A stretch of 64,000 bases of DNA from Terriglobia bacterium (GTDB lineage: Bacteria > Acidobacteriota > Terriglobia > Acidiferrales > UBA7541). Under the pieces are notes generated by a model, which saw nothing but the letters and a program-made list of their open reading frames with translations, was not told the DNA's origin and searched no databases. Where the stretch lies: assembly GCA_020072785.1 (NCBI GenBank), contig JAIQGG010000001.1, positions 558,001 to 622,000 of the forward strand, in the 5' to 3' direction. Both the position numbers and the translations under genes were made by a program. Each line of letters begins with the position of its first letter. The first letter of the stretch is position 1. This document shows, in pieces, positions 20,756 through 30,189 of this stretch.

Positions 20756-21997
20756 ATGTCCGGCGGGCCATACACCTATGTATATGATGGCAGCGGTCTG
20801 CGCGTGAAGAAGTCAAACGGCACGGCTGGCACGCTCTATTGGCGAAATCTGAGCGGAGAGACTATTGCGGAAACCGATCTGAGCGGGAACATAACCAGCG
20901 AGTATGTATTCTTTGCCGGCCGGCGCATCGCTCGTCGCGACGCCTCCGGCAACATCTTCTTCTACGACGCTGACCATCTTGGGACTACGCGCACGATAAC
21001 CGATTCGAGCGGAAACATTTGCTACGACGCGGACTTGACGCCCTACGGCCAGGAGATTACGGTCCACTCCAACTCCTGCCCGCAGAACTACAAATTCACT
21101 GGGTACGAGCGCGACCAGGAGACGGGCCTGGATTACGCCATGTTCCGCTACTACAATCCGCGCCTCGGCCGCTTCATGTCCCCCGACCCGCTGGGAGGCG
21201 ACGTTGGGAATCCACAGACACTGAACCGCTATGCGTATGTGCTGAACAACCCGCTGGCTCTTATTGATCCATTGGGACTCGACCCAACTGCCGACCCTTG
21301 CGCGAAAAGCACTGCACCCGGAGGCTGCGGCTCTGTAACTGCAACCCCGACTGATGGACCACACGTCACAGACGTCCCAGGAATTTGCATGACGGTAATG
21401 AGGAACAATATCGTGGTCAGTTCCTCTAACGGCTGCTCGCCCTACCCGCTCAGCGATCGCAGTGGCACAATCGCTGGCGCAAGCGGTGGCGCGGGCGGTG
21501 GCAGCGGCAGTGGCCCCGCAAACAACGGACCGAAGCAGACCTTCTCGCAATGTATGGCCGCAAACAGCTCAACCTTCAGCCTAGCTGGACTGGCACAAGG
21601 AGCGCTCAACGGCGTATTGAGTGAGTTCGGAACGTCTGTCAACTTTAAGGACACGTTCCTCGCGCAATTGATCGGTGGCAATTCCATCAGCGGCATCTTG
21701 TTTGGATCGGCGACAGATGCTGCGGTGTCCGCAGGCACTAATACGCCAGGGCTACTGCATTTGGCAATGGGGACGGTCACCACATACGGCAGGAGATCAT
21801 CCACAATCATGTCGCTGAATATTGCAGGCCAAGGCGGTCTTCCCCAAGCTCTCAGCTCGGCATCAGGCGGACTGAAAAGCGTGCTAGGTGCCGCTGATAG
21901 CGTTCTTAGTCTAGGCATGAGTTTTGCTACTAGGCTTGAAATTGACGCGGCATTTGCAGGGGCGGAAGCGGCTTATTGCGCGCACAAAACCAAATGA
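20756..21997 (+). CDS. RHS-family C-terminal piece: core end plus variable tip (5'-truncated)
   Basis: About 413 aa. It starts inside the YD-repeat region (YTYVYDGSGLRVKKSNG) and runs through the conserved RHS core end (FTGYERDQETGLDYAMFRYY; GRFMSPDPLGG; NRYAYVLNNPLALIDPLGL). A tip of about 220 residues then begins after DPLGLDPTADPC. The tip is Gly/Ser-rich in its middle and ends in a hydrophobic stretch (LGMSFATRLEIDAAFAGAE, then CA). The large N-terminal cage of a full RHS protein is missing and no good start codon context exists, so this is a displaced 3' end, not a full toxin. The tip has no nuclease motif I recognise. The next gene overlaps its stop by 4 bp. Confidence 0.75.
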   Translation: MSGGPYTYVYDGSGLRVKKSNGTAGTLYWRNLSGETIAETDLSGNITSEYVFFAGRRIARRDASGNIFFYDADHLGTTRTITDSSGNICYDADLTPYGQEITVHSNSCPQNYKFTGYERDQETGLDYAMFRYYNPRLGRFMSPDPLGGDVGNPQTLNRYAYVLNNPLALIDPLGLDPTADPCAKSTAPGGCGSVTATPTDGPHVTDVPGICMTVMRNNIVVSSSNGCSPYPLSDRSGTIAGASGGAGGGSGSGPANNGPKQTFSQCMAANSSTFSLAGLAQGALNGVLSEFGTSVNFKDTFLAQLIGGNSISGILFGSATDAAVSAGTNTPGLLHLAMGTVTTYGRRSSTIMSLNIAGQGGLPQALSSASGGLKSVLGAADSVLSLGMSFATRLEIDAAFAGAEAAYCAHKTK

Positions 21998-22554
21998 GTG
22001 AGAAGCAGCGATCGCGGTTTATTACACACCTCTTCCGGGTTGGCGCCTATGTTGCGGCGGTCTTTTGGTTGGCGTTTGTTTGGGGAGGACTGAAAGTCCT
22101 TTCTACACCGGACACCGGAAGGCATTCTCACTTGGCCGGGTGGACGATTCTGGTTGTCGCCGCTGCAGTAATGATTGCGACCATGAATCACTGGGTGAAG
22201 TACCTCCAGGTGATCTTTGGCGGCGGGATCCTTGGCGGCTTACTTGCGACTGGTGAGGGCCATCTCCTAAACGGCAGTCCCTTTCCTCGTCCGGTTGCCG
22301 CTGCTATGACAGCACTATTTGTTGGCTGCAGCCTTATCTCAGGGACACTCGCCAGACATAGGCTTAGGATGCTCGATCGTTTGGCGCTGATAGCTTTCCT
22401 GGCCGCGTTTGCGGGCGGGCTGGTCAAAGGTACGCCCAATTCGTGTCTCATCGGCCTCGGCATAGGATTCAGCTGCCTTCTTGCTGCATGGGTGCACAAT
22501 CAGTTGTCATCTACTCCAAACCGGGACGCGGGGGGTACGGCCCGGCATTTGTAA
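21994..22554 (+). CDS. Multi-pass membrane protein after the RHS tip (possible immunity protein)
   Basis: 186 aa. ATG 21994 overlaps the RHS stop as ATGA. About five hydrophobic segments are visible, such as VGAYVAAVFWLAFVWGGL, WTILVVAAAVMIATM, VIFGGGILGGLLA, MTALFVGCSLISGTL and IGLGIGFSCLLAAWV. The position, directly after a polymorphic tip and translationally coupled, is that of an RHS immunity gene. A membrane immunity protein would suit a tip that acts on membranes. No family is recognised, so the role is inferred only. Confidence 0.55.
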   Translation: MSEKQRSRFITHLFRVGAYVAAVFWLAFVWGGLKVLSTPDTGRHSHLAGWTILVVAAAVMIATMNHWVKYLQVIFGGGILGGLLATGEGHLLNGSPFPRPVAAAMTALFVGCSLISGTLARHRLRMLDRLALIAFLAAFAGGLVKGTPNSCLIGLGIGFSCLLAAWVHNQLSSTPNRDAGGTARHL

Positions 22555-22737
22555 GCGGGAGTGGTTACGGACGCCGCCGTAAATGCTCTAACGAAGTCCG
22601 AACCAATTCTCTCCATGACAGGAACAGGGACCCAACTCGCTGCGGAGGGACTGGCAGGCCCCATCGGCTTGGCCAAGGTTGGCGTGGACTTCGTAATATT
22701 TGCAGGCTCTGCGATATCTTGTGCTTCTAGACACTGA
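22555..22737 (+). pseudogene. Remnant of a second RHS tip (C-terminal 60 codons)
   Basis: Directly after the TAA of the previous gene, and in the same frame, 60 codons read AGVVTDAAVNALTKSEPILS and end PIGLAKVGVDFVIFAGSAIS, then CASRH. The end resembles the end of the intact tip (DAAFAGAEAAYCAHK versus DFVIFAGSAISCASRH), so this looks like the tail of a related, displaced tip with no start of its own. A small membrane gene follows after 10 bp. Confidence 0.5.
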
Positions 22738-22747
22738 GGGAATAGCG

Positions 22748-22951
22748 TTGAGCGACTATAATCAGACTACACTCGCGCTCGTAATCATTTTCTTGGGAAT
22801 GGGAGTAGTCGGTTCCCTTATTGGAATTCTGTGGTATCGGATAGTTGCTCGCTCCCAGCTCGACAGAGATACCATTTTCTTCGTCATCAAGATGTTCATG
22901 GGCTTGGCCGCAGCCCTTATGGTCGTCATGCTGATTTTTCGATACATGTAG
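22748..22951 (+). CDS. Small two-TM membrane protein after tip remnant 2
   Basis: 67 aa from TTG 22748, with GAGGGA six bases upstream. Two hydrophobic segments: LALVIIFLGMGVVGSLIGIL and FMGLAAALMVVMLIF, with a charged loop RIVARSQLDRD between them. It starts 10 bp after the stop of the tip remnant. Like the 186-aa gene, it occupies the immunity position. Family not recognised. Confidence 0.5.
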   Translation: MSDYNQTTLALVIIFLGMGVVGSLIGILWYRIVARSQLDRDTIFFVIKMFMGLAAALMVVMLIFRYM

Positions 22952-23282
22952 AAATCTCAATCCCCGGAGTTGCAACCGGAGAAGTTGTCCCGCCTTCAGT
23001 TGAAACATGAGAAAGGAAGTAGCAGTTCTCGGGCGGGTGCCAGCCCCTTGATGAGTTGCCAAGGACTGGGTGCCGCATCCCCTTTCGTCCGCGAAAATGG
23101 TGCGGTTTTGCCTTTCACCGGGCAGCGCGTCGAATTCACCGCTTGCCTTGAGAAGAGCCGAAAGACGGGCAATCATGCCGCTTCGCCCACACTCAATTTC
23201 GTGTTAGATCGCCAGCGAGATGATGAGATCCTGGTGTCGCCGCGCAGGCGGGTGGCCCAGGTTTAATGACCGAGTAGGTTCG
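22952..23282. other. Gap between the small membrane gene and the transposase element
   Basis: An open frame here (22970-23266 plus) has no recognisable features and no ribosome site. The stretch contains a minus-oriented GGGCCACCCGCC repeat (23247-23258). Otherwise nothing is identified. It may be the debris of another displaced tip. Confidence 0.4.
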
Positions 23283-23314
23283 GGGTGCCCCATTCTTGCG
23301 CAGCAAGAGTGGGG
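23283..23314 (+). repeat. Left 32-bp inverted repeat of the RAYT element (REP hairpin)
   Basis: GGGTG followed by a near-palindrome, CCCCATTCTTGC, loop GCA, GCAAGAGTGGGG. It matches 23920-23951 exactly in reverse complement. The hairpin form is what RAYT transposases bind in the REP systems described for other bacteria. Confidence 0.9.
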
Positions 23315-23365
23315 CTTTTCTCTTTCTCTTTCTCTTTCCACGCTCTATCTCAGAATCTCTACTCT

Positions 23366-23902
23366 TCAGCCGATGCCATCCATATCCAATAAACACGGCG
23401 CGTCGTTGTAGTAAAACGCCCAACTGCTCCAAGGCCAGTCTCTGGGGTGTGCCACCAGTTTCCGGGTCACTGGATTCCTGTGCATATACTCCAATTTCTC
23501 GCGAACCTTTTTCGCACTCCACACATTGAAATCGTAAAACCGGCGTTGCCAGAATCGCGGTAGCGTCCCAGCGCCCTCCCGGAATGGCAGTTGCAGTTGA
23601 TTGGCGGCAGCGCTATTTTCTCTTCGCTTGGCCCGCGCCCTCCGCGAAACTCCCAGTTTTAGCGCCTTGAGAACCGTGGACGGCGTCCCTTTCTTCGGTT
23701 CTCCGATCAGCAGGTGCACATGCTCCGGCATTACCACAAAGCCCACCAGCGCGAATCCATACCGTGCGCGCACTGCACTCAGCACTTTGACAAACAGGTT
23801 CCGTGTGCGGGCCTTGCCGAGAAGCGGCAGTCTGCGGTAACAACTGAACGTCAGGAAATGCAGATCTCCCCGCCCGTAATAGCGCTTCAACCCTTTCGGC
23901 AT
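23366..23902 (-). CDS. REP-associated tyrosine transposase (Y1_Tnp/IS200-like)
   Basis: 178 aa from ATG 23902 (MPKGLKRYYGRGDLHFLTFS). The frame is open to 23938 but that part lies in the flanking repeat. The HUH motif MPEHVHLLI (about residues 65-73) supplies the two metal-binding histidines. The catalytic tyrosine is most likely in KLEYMHRNPV. The W-rich end DWPWSSWAFYYND is typical of the RAYT group. These enzymes cut single-stranded DNA at REP hairpins and are usually single-copy and domesticated. It appears intact. Confidence 0.9.
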   Translation of the reverse strand: MPKGLKRYYGRGDLHFLTFSCYRRLPLLGKARTRNLFVKVLSAVRARYGFALVGFVVMPEHVHLLIGEPKKGTPSTVLKALKLGVSRRARAKRRENSAAANQLQLPFREGAGTLPRFWQRRFYDFNVWSAKKVREKLEYMHRNPVTRKLVAHPRDWPWSSWAFYYNDAPCLLDMDGIG

Positions 23903-23919
23903 CGAAGAAGAACCAAAAA

Positions 23920-23951
23920 CCCCACTCTTGCTGCGCAAGAATGGGGCACCC
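23920..23951 (-). repeat. Right 32-bp inverted repeat of the RAYT element
   Basis: Exact reverse complement of 23283-23314; CCCCACTCTTGC, loop TGC, GCAAGAATGGGG, then CACCC. It overlaps the extended 5' end of the transposase frame. Confidence 0.9.
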
Positions 23952-24034
23952 TCATCTCTCTACTCCACGCTGACTTGCCGAAGTGGTATCCTCTCACCGT
24001 GCGCCGCCAGGAAGAAGGGAAAATCTGGAGGAGT

Positions 24035-24046
24035 GGGCCACCCGCC
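24035..24046 (+). repeat. GGGCCACCCGCC repeat, copy 3
   Basis: Lies at the point where tip remnant 3 begins. It is followed by further GC-rich half-stems (CGCTGGCGGGGCC; GCCGCCAGCGGC), giving several possible hairpins. Confidence 0.55.
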
Positions 24047-24050
24047 TGGT

Positions 24051-24164
24051 GCGACCGCTGGCGGGGCCACAGCCGCCAGCGGCGTGGCCACTGGAGCGTT
24101 CGGGGTCTATTTCTTAAAGAACTATACGCTTCCCGCATTTAAGGACTGGGGCTGCCATGAATAG
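24051..24164 (+). pseudogene. Possible third RHS tip remnant
   Basis: The frame reads ATAGGATAASGVATGAFGVY, then FLKNYTLPAFKDWGCHE and stop. Gly/Ala-rich then hydrophobic, like the ends of the other two tips, but sequence similarity is weak. The next gene starts inside its last codons (ATGAATAG overlap), as at the intact RHS tip. Confidence 0.35.
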
Positions 24165-24609
24165 CAATCCAATTAACAGCGATGGGGAGAAGACGCAAGG
24201 GCTACTAGGCTCGGTAAACTTTGCAATCTGGACGGCTGTGATTTTCTTCGGCCACGCTGTCGGAGCCGCCATTTTCATCGGACTTGCCGGTTTCGCCCTG
24301 AACTTACCCGCTCGCAGACTGTTGGTACCTTATACGACGCTTCTCTACTGCGGGCTAGTGCTCTCGCCCTTGCTCTATTGGGCGCGCTTATCGCGCGAGC
24401 GACCCAAGTCCTGTGCAGTTCGATTCGGCATAGCCATGTTTTTGTACTTACAGATTCTTATGCTCGCACTCGGATTCAGCGCGATTAGGCTGGGTATTCT
24501 ATCGCAGACAGCAGCCCTCAATGATTATGCCCCTTTCATGGTGCCCTTTTCTGCGCTCGCCTCCATCGTTATATACGTAGTCACGCGCCAGATGCTCAAA
24601 GGCAGGTAG
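24157..24609 (+). CDS. Four-TM membrane protein after tip remnant 3
   Basis: 150 aa, starting MNSNPINSDGEKTQGLLGSV. Hydrophobic segments near residues 21-45, 55-72, 88-108 and 125-142. ATG 24157 overlaps the stop of the upstream remnant by 8 bp. GC is lower than in the chromosomal neighbours. No family recognised. It is the third small membrane gene in an immunity-like position. Confidence 0.55.
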   Translation: MNSNPINSDGEKTQGLLGSVNFAIWTAVIFFGHAVGAAIFIGLAGFALNLPARRLLVPYTTLLYCGLVLSPLLYWARLSRERPKSCAVRFGIAMFLYLQILMLALGFSAIRLGILSQTAALNDYAPFMVPFSALASIVIYVVTRQMLKGR

Positions 24610-24889
24610 CCCGGACGTAAAGTAAGTAGATGAACTGGGGTGGCCCTCGATAAGAGCGAAGGCGTTGTCAAGAGACACTTCTTCGCCGCATCTCTTTTTG
24701 TCCACGAAAGGGTGCGTTTTTTTCTGCGCCTGGCAATGTCGCGCACAACCTCATTCGAATGCGCCGCCTCCCCCGCCCCCCGCCAATTCCTCCCAATAAC
24801 TCCTTGAACCGCATGTACTACTGTGCTAACATGTGCCGTGAGTACGCAGCAGCCACCCCGTGCGCCGCACCCCTCCCCCGCTAATCCTT
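24610..24889. other. Gap with no gene seen
   Basis: No frame with a ribosome site or a recognisable protein. It has C-rich and T-rich runs near 24710-24790. Nothing else is supported. Confidence 0.4.
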
Positions 24890-24984
24890 GCAGAATCTGC
24901 AGTTCCGCAAAACCCGCCCGCAAACCTCGTAGAATCTGCACTTACAAATCATTGGACTTAAAGTCCCGCAGAATCTGCAGTTCC
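24890..24984 (+). repeat. Three 17-nt repeats with an exact 39-bp period
   Basis: GCAGAATCTGCAGTTCC at 24890 and 24968 (exact), and GTAGAATCTGCACTTAC at 24929. Starts are 39 bp apart in both steps. The core GCAGA-A-TCTGC is a perfect palindrome. The sequence between the cores is not conserved. Confidence 0.8.
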
Positions 24985-24995
24985 AGAAAAGTGGT

Positions 24996-25014
24996 GGGGG
25001 GGGGGGGGTGGGGG
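24996..25014 (+). repeat. G13-T-G5 homopolymer tract
   Basis: Thirteen G in a row (24996-25008), one T, then five G. It directly follows the 39-bp repeats. Length may vary by slippage or by sequencing error. Confidence 0.85.
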
Positions 25015-25314
25015 TCGTTATGTTTACTTCTCACCTGCCAGCTTTTGCGGAATCACTCTTCGCACTTTACGTTTGGCCACCCGTCCCCGGGAGGCCAGCG
25101 CCACTTTCCGCAAAAGGCCGCAGGCCGGGCTTTCCGCCCAGGACCAAGGTCCCGAAAAGGTTGGTACTGGCGCGAGGGGCCGGAAATGTGTAATCTTCGC
25201 TCCAAGCGTGGTGTCTGCCAGGGGTTCCCTGGACCGCGGAGCGTGTCCCCACTCCGTGACGGGTCGAGCCGAAGGGTCGAGATTCGGCGCAGGCCTCTTT
25301 CCCTGCGCTTGCGG
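25015..25314. other. Leader region upstream of the aldolase repeats
   Basis: An open frame runs through here in phase with the aldolase gene, but it is low-complexity and has no start with a ribosome site. No gene is called. It contains a GGACC-A-AGGTCC type near-palindrome near 25140 and no clear promoter. Confidence 0.4.
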
Positions 25315-25399
25315 GTTGACCGCTTCGCGGTCACACGTGCAGTTGAATGCTGCGCGGTCACCCATGCAGTTGACCGCTCCGCGGTCACAGAAATAAAGG
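25315..25399 (+). repeat. Array of three palindromic repeats ending in the aldolase Shine-Dalgarno sequence
   Basis: Copies start at 25315 (exact), 25342 (GTTGAATGCTGCGCGGTCAC, decayed stem) and 25369 (loop TCC), with a 27-bp period. The last continues AGAAATAAAGG; AAAGG (25395-25399) is eight bases before ATG 25408. Same layout as at gdhA. Confidence 0.9.
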
Positions 25400-25407
25400 T
25401 GCGCAAC

Positions 25408-26220
25408 ATGTTTCCGGAGTCCTCTTCACAGCGCCAGCCCAAGACGGAAGAGCAGCACCGTCAAGACATCTGCCAGACGGGCCGCTGGATGTACGAGCGC
25501 GGCTTCATCGTGGCCTGTGAAGGCAACCTCTCCGTGCGCCTCGACGCCAAGCGCATCCTGACCACCCCGACCGGCATGAACAAGGGCATGCTCACACCCG
25601 GCGATCTGGTTATCACCGATCTCGAGGGGCGGCAGCTCGACGGCACGCGCAAGGTCTCTTCCGAGCTGGGCATGCATCTGCTCATCTACCGCTTGCGCCC
25701 GGACGTGCTGGCCATCTGCCACGCGCATCCCCCGACGGCCACGGGTTTCGCCGCCGCCGGCCGCGCCCTGGACCAGGCCCTGCTTCCCGAAGTGGTGATC
25801 TCCCTGGGACTGGTGCCCCTGGCGCGCTACGGCACGCCGGGCACGCCCGAACTCAGCGACACCCTCGAGCCCTACGTGCCGCACTACGACGCCATTCTCC
25901 TCGCCAATCACGGCGTGGTGACCTTCGGGCCGGAGCTGCTCACCGCTTTTTACCGCATGGAAACCGTCGAGCAGTTCGCCAAGATCGCTCTGGTCTCCGG
26001 CCTGCTAGGCAACTACAAGCTGCTTTCCGGGCGCGAGGTGGCCAAGCTGATCGCCGCGCGTTCGCGCTATGGCTGCGCGCCGCCCCCGGGCGCCAGCCCG
26101 GAACTCCCGGTCACCGCTGAAGTCGCCGAATCCGGAGAAGGCGAACGCATCAACTTCACTCCCAAAGAACTGGAAGCGCTGATTGACGAAGCTGTGCGCA
26201 AGGACCGCTCCCGCCGCTGA
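25408..26220 (+). CDS. Class II aldolase/adducin family protein (L-fuculose-phosphate aldolase-like)
   Basis: 270 aa. Zn-dependent aldolase fold: GNLSVR near the N-terminus, the paired histidines in CHAHPPTATGF and the third in NHGVVTFG are the expected zinc ligands, and ASSELGMHLLIYR-type residues (SSELGMHLLIYRLRPD) bind phosphate and supply the catalytic Glu region. Substrate could be fuculose-1-phosphate or another hydroxy-aldehyde phosphate. The C-terminal 50 residues extend beyond the usual domain and are charged. The true start is ATG 25408, although the frame stays open far upstream. It carries the palindromic-repeat leader. Confidence 0.85.
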   Translation: MFPESSSQRQPKTEEQHRQDICQTGRWMYERGFIVACEGNLSVRLDAKRILTTPTGMNKGMLTPGDLVITDLEGRQLDGTRKVSSELGMHLLIYRLRPDVLAICHAHPPTATGFAAAGRALDQALLPEVVISLGLVPLARYGTPGTPELSDTLEPYVPHYDAILLANHGVVTFGPELLTAFYRMETVEQFAKIALVSGLLGNYKLLSGREVAKLIAARSRYGCAPPPGASPELPVTAEVAESGEGERINFTPKELEALIDEAVRKDRSRR

Positions 26221-26265
26221 CGCCGATTTTCTTTCGCACAGTCCAGCGGCTGCGCGGAGGCTGCC

Positions 26266-26934
26266 ATGAGCAACACCGCACAATTTTTTCAGGCCCTTCA
26301 GGCCGGCGACGAAACCGCCGTGCAGTCGCTGCTTGCTGCAGACCCCTCGCTGGCCGGCGCCAAGAATGAACGCGGCCAGTCGGCGATTCTCTCGGCGGTC
26401 TACAGCGGAAGGACGGCGATCCGCGATCTGCTGCTGGCGCGTGGCGCGACTCTCGAGCTGCACGAAGCCGCGGCGGCGGGCCAGCTCGGACGCGTGCAGG
26501 AACTGGTGGAGGGGAATCCCGGGCTGGCGAAGAGTTATTCGCAGGACGGCTTTCCGATATGCGCGCTGGCGGCGTTTTTCGGACACCGCGCTGTCACGGA
26601 ATATCTCGTGGCGCAAGGCGCGGACGTGAATGCGGTGGCGACCAACGGCACGGGCTACACCGCGCTCACCGGTGCCGTGATCAGCGGGCACACGGAGATC
26701 GTGGCGTGGCTTCTGGCCCAGGGCGCCGGCGCGAATTACCGCTACGGCCCGGGCTATTCGCCGCTGCTGGCGGCCGCCGCGAATGGCCACCTGCACATCG
26801 TCAAGCTGCTGCTGGAGCATGGCGCCGACCTGCACGCCTGCACGGACGACGGCCAGACAGCGCTGCTTCTCGCCGAAGCCCGCGGCCATCAATCCGTGGC
26901 GGAGTTCCTGCGCGGGCGCGCGGCTTCGGCCTGA
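26266..26934 (+). CDS. Ankyrin-repeat protein
   Basis: 222 aa made of about six ankyrin units, for example GQSAILSAVYSGRTAIRDLL, GYTALTGAVISGHTEIVAWL, GYSPLLAAAANGHLHIVKLL and GQTALLLAEARGHQSVAEFL. No signal peptide or membrane segment, so it is probably cytoplasmic and binds a protein partner. GGAGG lies nine bases before ATG 26266. It follows the aldolase by 45 bp and may be cotranscribed. Partner unknown. Confidence 0.88.
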   Translation: MSNTAQFFQALQAGDETAVQSLLAADPSLAGAKNERGQSAILSAVYSGRTAIRDLLLARGATLELHEAAAAGQLGRVQELVEGNPGLAKSYSQDGFPICALAAFFGHRAVTEYLVAQGADVNAVATNGTGYTALTGAVISGHTEIVAWLLAQGAGANYRYGPGYSPLLAAAANGHLHIVKLLLEHGADLHACTDDGQTALLLAEARGHQSVAEFLRGRAASA

Positions 26935-27111
26935 GCTCCCAGTGGTTTTTGTTTTTTTCTCGTCACCCGGTGGCATTTCGGCCGGGCCGGATAAATGCCG
27001 CGGCCTCGACGCGCTTGCGTTCGCGTGGCGGTGGCGAGAGAATGCGAGTCGCTCCGCACCGAGAGCAGATGAGGGCAATCAAGAGGCCCGGGTTGCGGCA
27101 CAGGGGACTTG

Positions 27112-29373
<2,262 letters not shown>

Positions 29374-29447
29374 GGGTTTGCCGGCGAGTTTTTTCAATAC
29401 CGCCAATAGCGCCGCGCACCGGGGCTAGTTGGACTGTGTCACGGGAA

Positions 29448-30014
29448 ATGGTCCCAGTTTTTTCACCGCTACGGTTCGCTCTTTTTTGCGCGGCGTTCGT
29501 GGTCTGTGCAGGAGGTGCTGCCATGCCGGGCTCTCCGAAACCCGCTCCGGCCGCGAAGCTAACGCTTTCCAGCGGCGCGTTCGCTTCCGGCGCAACGATT
29601 CCCTCGCAATATACCTGTACCGGCGCGGACGTCTCTCCACCGCTGCGGTGGGACACGCCGCCCGCGGGCACGCGCAGCCTCGCGCTCATCGCCGACGATC
29701 CCGACGCCCCGGCGGGCACCTGGGTGCACTGGGTGCTCTTCGATCTGCCGGGGGATACGCGCGCGCTGGAGGCCGGCGTCGAGAAGCAGCTGGAACTCGA
29801 AAACGGCGCGCGGCAGGGCCGCAACGATTTCGGCAAGATCGGCTACGGCGGCCCGTGTCCGCCGCCGGGAAAGCCCCACCACTACTTCTTCAAGCTCTAT
29901 GCGCTGGATGCCAAGCTGGCGCTGAAGTCTGGCTCCACCAAAGCCGCCGTGGAGAAGGCCATGCAGGGACACATCCTCGCCCAGGGCGAATTGCTGGGCC
30001 GCTTCGGGCGCTAA
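29448..30014 (+). CDS. PEBP/YbhB-YbcL family protein with a signal peptide
   Basis: 188 aa from ATG 29448 (GTG 29436 is possible). Leader FALFCAAFVVCAGGAAM. The phosphatidylethanolamine-binding fold is shown by SPPLRWDTPPAGTRSLALI, DDPDAPAGTWVHWVLFDLP and GPCPPPGKPHHYFFKLYALD, the two clusters that line the ligand pocket. Exported PEBP proteins are common in soil bacteria; their role is not settled. It follows the dehydrogenase by 74 bp. Confidence 0.88.
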   Translation: MVPVFSPLRFALFCAAFVVCAGGAAMPGSPKPAPAAKLTLSSGAFASGATIPSQYTCTGADVSPPLRWDTPPAGTRSLALIADDPDAPAGTWVHWVLFDLPGDTRALEAGVEKQLELENGARQGRNDFGKIGYGGPCPPPGKPHHYFFKLYALDAKLALKSGSTKAAVEKAMQGHILAQGELLGRFGR

Positions 30015-30189
30015 ATGCCGCGAACCGCTCGGATGCGCCGCGCGTTGACGGGGAGAGGTACGCATTCCCCTGTTTCTACACTCTTACCCCTGGACGCGAA
30101 TTTGAAGATGGTACCTGTCCGGTAACCCGACTATACGTCCAAGTGGTCTGAGTCAGCCGCGTCTGCCTTCACACATTTTCATGGCTTCA

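Larger units (their letters stand above)
23283..23951 (-). mobile_element. REP-associated tyrosine transposase (RAYT) element
   Basis: A 669-bp unit: a Y1-type transposase gene on the minus strand bounded by two REP-like hairpins that are 32-bp perfect inverted repeats. No target duplication is expected for this type and none was looked for beyond the ends. It sits between tip remnants 2 and 3 of the RHS region. Confidence 0.8.

Noticed and set aside
22970-23266. A 98-codon frame before the RAYT element
   Set aside because: No SD, no hydrophobic or known motif, and it runs into repeat sequence.
24890-24984. Possible CRISPR-like array at 39-bp period
   Set aside because: Repeats are 17 nt with two exact copies only, spacers are 22 nt, and no cas genes are near. 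Phased sites fit better.
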